Assembly (NCBI GenBank): GCA_012274175.1
Contig: JAAOZZ010000214.1
Span: 1-15,659, forward strand
Reading direction: 5' to 3'
Length of the DNA stretch: 15,659 nt
DNA from: Betaproteobacteria bacterium
GTDB taxonomy: Bacteria; Pseudomonadota; Gammaproteobacteria; Burkholderiales; Usitatibacteraceae
Part shown: positions 14,506-15,659 of the stretch, one piece after another
How the letters are laid out: every line of letters starts with the position of its first letter
How positions within the stretch are numbered: the first letter of the stretch is position 1
The notes under the pieces: model-generated
What the model was told of the DNA's origin: nothing
Databases searched by the model: none
The model's input: only the letters and a program-made list of their open reading frames with translations
Program-made: the position numbers and the translations under genes

Positions 14506-14907
14506 ATGCGCCACCGTCACGGGCTTCGCAAGCTCAACAAGACCAGCAGCCATCGCCTCGCGATGCTGCGCAACATGACCGTCTCGCTGCTCCAGCACGA
14601 GGCCATCAAGACCACGCTGCCGAAGGCGAAGGAACTGCGCCGCGTGGCCGAGCCCATCATCACCCTGGGCAAGAACCCGACGCTCGCCAACAAGCGGCTC
14701 GCCTTCGACCGCCTGCGCGACCGCGACACGGTGGTCAAGCTCTTCGACGAGCTGGGCCCGCGCTACAAGGCGCGCAACGGCGGTTACCTGCGCATCCTCA
14801 AGTTCGGCTTCCGCCAGGGCGACAACGCGCCCATGGCGCTGGTCGAGCTGGTGGACCGCCCGCAGGCCCCCGAGGAAGCTCCCCGGAAGGACGCGAAGGC
14901 CGCCTGA
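14506..14907 (+). CDS. rplQ: 50S ribosomal protein L17
   Basis: L17 (133 residues) is located near the exit of the 50S tunnel. The start [20 protein letters not shown], the segment [20 protein letters not shown], and [20 protein letters not shown] are diagnostic. The C-terminal tail ([13 protein letters not shown]) is charged and Ala-rich. The ribosome binding site is GAAAGGAAAG (14491-14500). It is the final gene of the alpha operon. Its TGA stop shares a base with an ATG (14907) that opens the next frame. Confidence 0.98.
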   Translation: MRHRHGLRKLNKTSSHRLAMLRNMTVSLLQHEAIKTTLPKAKELRRVAEPIITLGKNPTLANKRLAFDRLRDRDTVVKLFDELGPRYKARNGGYLRILKFGFRQGDNAPMALVELVDRPQAPEEAPRKDAKAA

Positions 14908-15659
14908 TGTCCTCGGCTCCCGGGATGGAAAGGCCGACCTCGCGTCGGCCTTTTTCTTTGAGCGCCCGATTCCTCTTCGCGTGCCTGCTGATCCTCGTGG
15001 CGCCCGCGATGTTCGCCTTCGCCTGGCAGCACGGCATCGCCACGATCGGCGACGACAGCGTGAGCTACCTCACCCTCGCCCGCCACTTCGCTCCCGGCGG
15101 CGACGCGCTCGCCGATCCCTGGGTGCCGTGGAGGGCGAATTTCCCGCCGCTCTTTCCCCTCGTCCTCGCCTGGACCGGCGCGAGCCGCGACCTGCTCGCC
15201 GCCCACCTCGTGGTGGCCGGGCTCGCGCTCGCCGCCCTCGTGCCGGTGTGGCGCTTCGCCGCGCGAGAGCTGGCGAGCGAGGCGGGCGGCGTCGTGGTGG
15301 CCGCGCTCTTCGTCTTCACGCCCAACGCGTGGATCGGCATGAAGGGGATCCTGAGCGAGCCCCTGTTCCTCCTCGTTTCCATGGCGGCGCTCGCGTACTA
15401 CGCCGCGCGCCTCGAGGCGCGACCCGGCAAGACCGGGCAGTGGCTCGTGTTCGGGGTGCTCCTCGCCTGCGCCTACCTCACGCGCGCCGCGAGCGTGGCG
15501 CTGCTCATCGCGTATGGGATCCACGCCGCGGTGCGGTGGTACCGGGAGCGTCCCGCCGCCGCCTGGCGGCTGGCGCTGCCCCTCGCGCCCGTGACCCTGC
15601 TCGTGGGCCTGTGGCTCGCCCTGCGGCCTTCCGGGCCGGCCGACGCCTACGGCGTGACC
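14907..15659 (+). CDS. Partial membrane protein, probable GT-C glycosyltransferase (PMT/ArnT-like)
   Basis: An open frame runs from ATG 14907 to the window edge (251 codons, no stop). A basic N-terminal segment (RPTSRRPFSLSARF) is followed by a first membrane helix (about residues 22-40), then a short loop with GDDSVSYLTLARHF (residues 48-61), and later FPPLFPLVLAW (79-89) and several further hydrophobic segments. An acidic pair in the first external loop and a PPLxP motif are typical of GT-C lipid-linked sugar transferases such as PMT_2/ArnT; substrate is unknown. The start at 14907 has GAAGG (14895-14899) seven bases upstream and overlaps the rplQ stop; ATG 14925 and TTG 14958 are alternatives. 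A terminator lies in its first codons. Confidence 0.7.
   Translation, partial: MSSAPGMERPTSRRPFSLSARFLFACLLILVAPAMFAFAWQHGIATIGDDSVSYLTLARHFAPGGDALADPWVPWRANFPPLFPLVLAWTGASRDLLAAHLVVAGLALAALVPVWRFAARELASEAGGVVVAALFVFTPNAWIGMKGILSEPLFLLVSMAALAYYAARLEARPGKTGQWLVFGVLLACAYLTRAASVALLIAYGIHAAVRWYRERPAAAWRLALPLAPVTLLVGLWLALRPSGPADAYGVT
14929..14959 (+). terminator. Rho-independent terminator of the ribosomal operon
   Basis: GGCCGAC (14932-14938) pairs with GTCGGCC (14944-14950) around a five-base loop, flanked by AAA before (14929-14931) and TTTTTCTTT after (14951-14959), so the A's can extend the stem into the T-run. This is a textbook intrinsic terminator 22 bases after the rplQ stop. It should end most transcripts of the alpha operon. 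It also lies within the open frame of the following membrane protein if that starts at 14907 or 14925. Confidence 0.92.

Noticed and set aside
12259..14598. Long open frame on the minus strand (about 779 codons) opposite rpsK-rpsD-rpoA
   Set aside because: Same reasoning: composition is that of antisense GC-rich codons, and the + strand genes are certain.
14784..15524. Minus-strand frame opposite rplQ and the membrane protein gene
   Set aside because: Highly charged, Arg/Glu/Gly-rich translation without a domain, while the + strand frame has membrane helices and GT-C motifs.

Overview
This window is a GC-rich bacterial chromosome segment holding the tuf-S10-spc-alpha ribosomal protein supercluster, all on the + strand. 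Gene order and protein sequences point to a betaproteobacterium: EF-Tu directly precedes rpsJ; infA and rpmJ sit between secY and rpsM; S14 is the long zinc-free type; the alpha-subunit and L3 sequences look betaproteobacterial. I infer the class only, not the genus.

Layout. The end of tuf (1-78) is followed by S10 (rpsJ), a 174-base gap with a perfect extended -10 promoter and folded leader, then L3-L4-L23-L2-S19-L22-S3-L16-L29-S17. A 332-base gene-free interval (5307-5638) follows, with a second good promoter and a long structured leader. The spc part is L14-L24-L5-S14-S8-L6-L18-S5-L30-L15-SecY. The alpha part is IF1-L36-S13-S11-S4-RpoA-L17. A strong intrinsic terminator (14929-14959) closes the block. 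It lies inside the first codons of a partial membrane glycosyltransferase-like gene that runs off the window.

Working together. The genes supply about half of the ribosomal proteins, one elongation and one initiation factor, the SecY translocon channel and the RNA polymerase alpha subunit. Most neighbours are a few bases apart or overlap at stop/start, which favours translational coupling. The larger gaps all contain strong RNA hairpins and are the probable regulatory points.

Most notable: (a) the rpsQ-rplN leader, with its own promoter, a 9-bp hairpin whose loop is complementary to a downstream segment (possible pseudoknot), a GCGA-capped hairpin and a hairpin that partly masks the rplN ribosome binding site; (b) a similar promoter/leader arrangement before rplC rather than before rpsJ; (c) a 48-bp tandem repeat of hairpins inside the spc operon between rplF and rplR; (d) an L5 with a Lys/Ala/Pro-rich N-terminal extension of about 57 residues and an internal perfect ribosome binding site; (e) a terminator embedded in an open reading frame. 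All structures were read by eye and not folded computationally.
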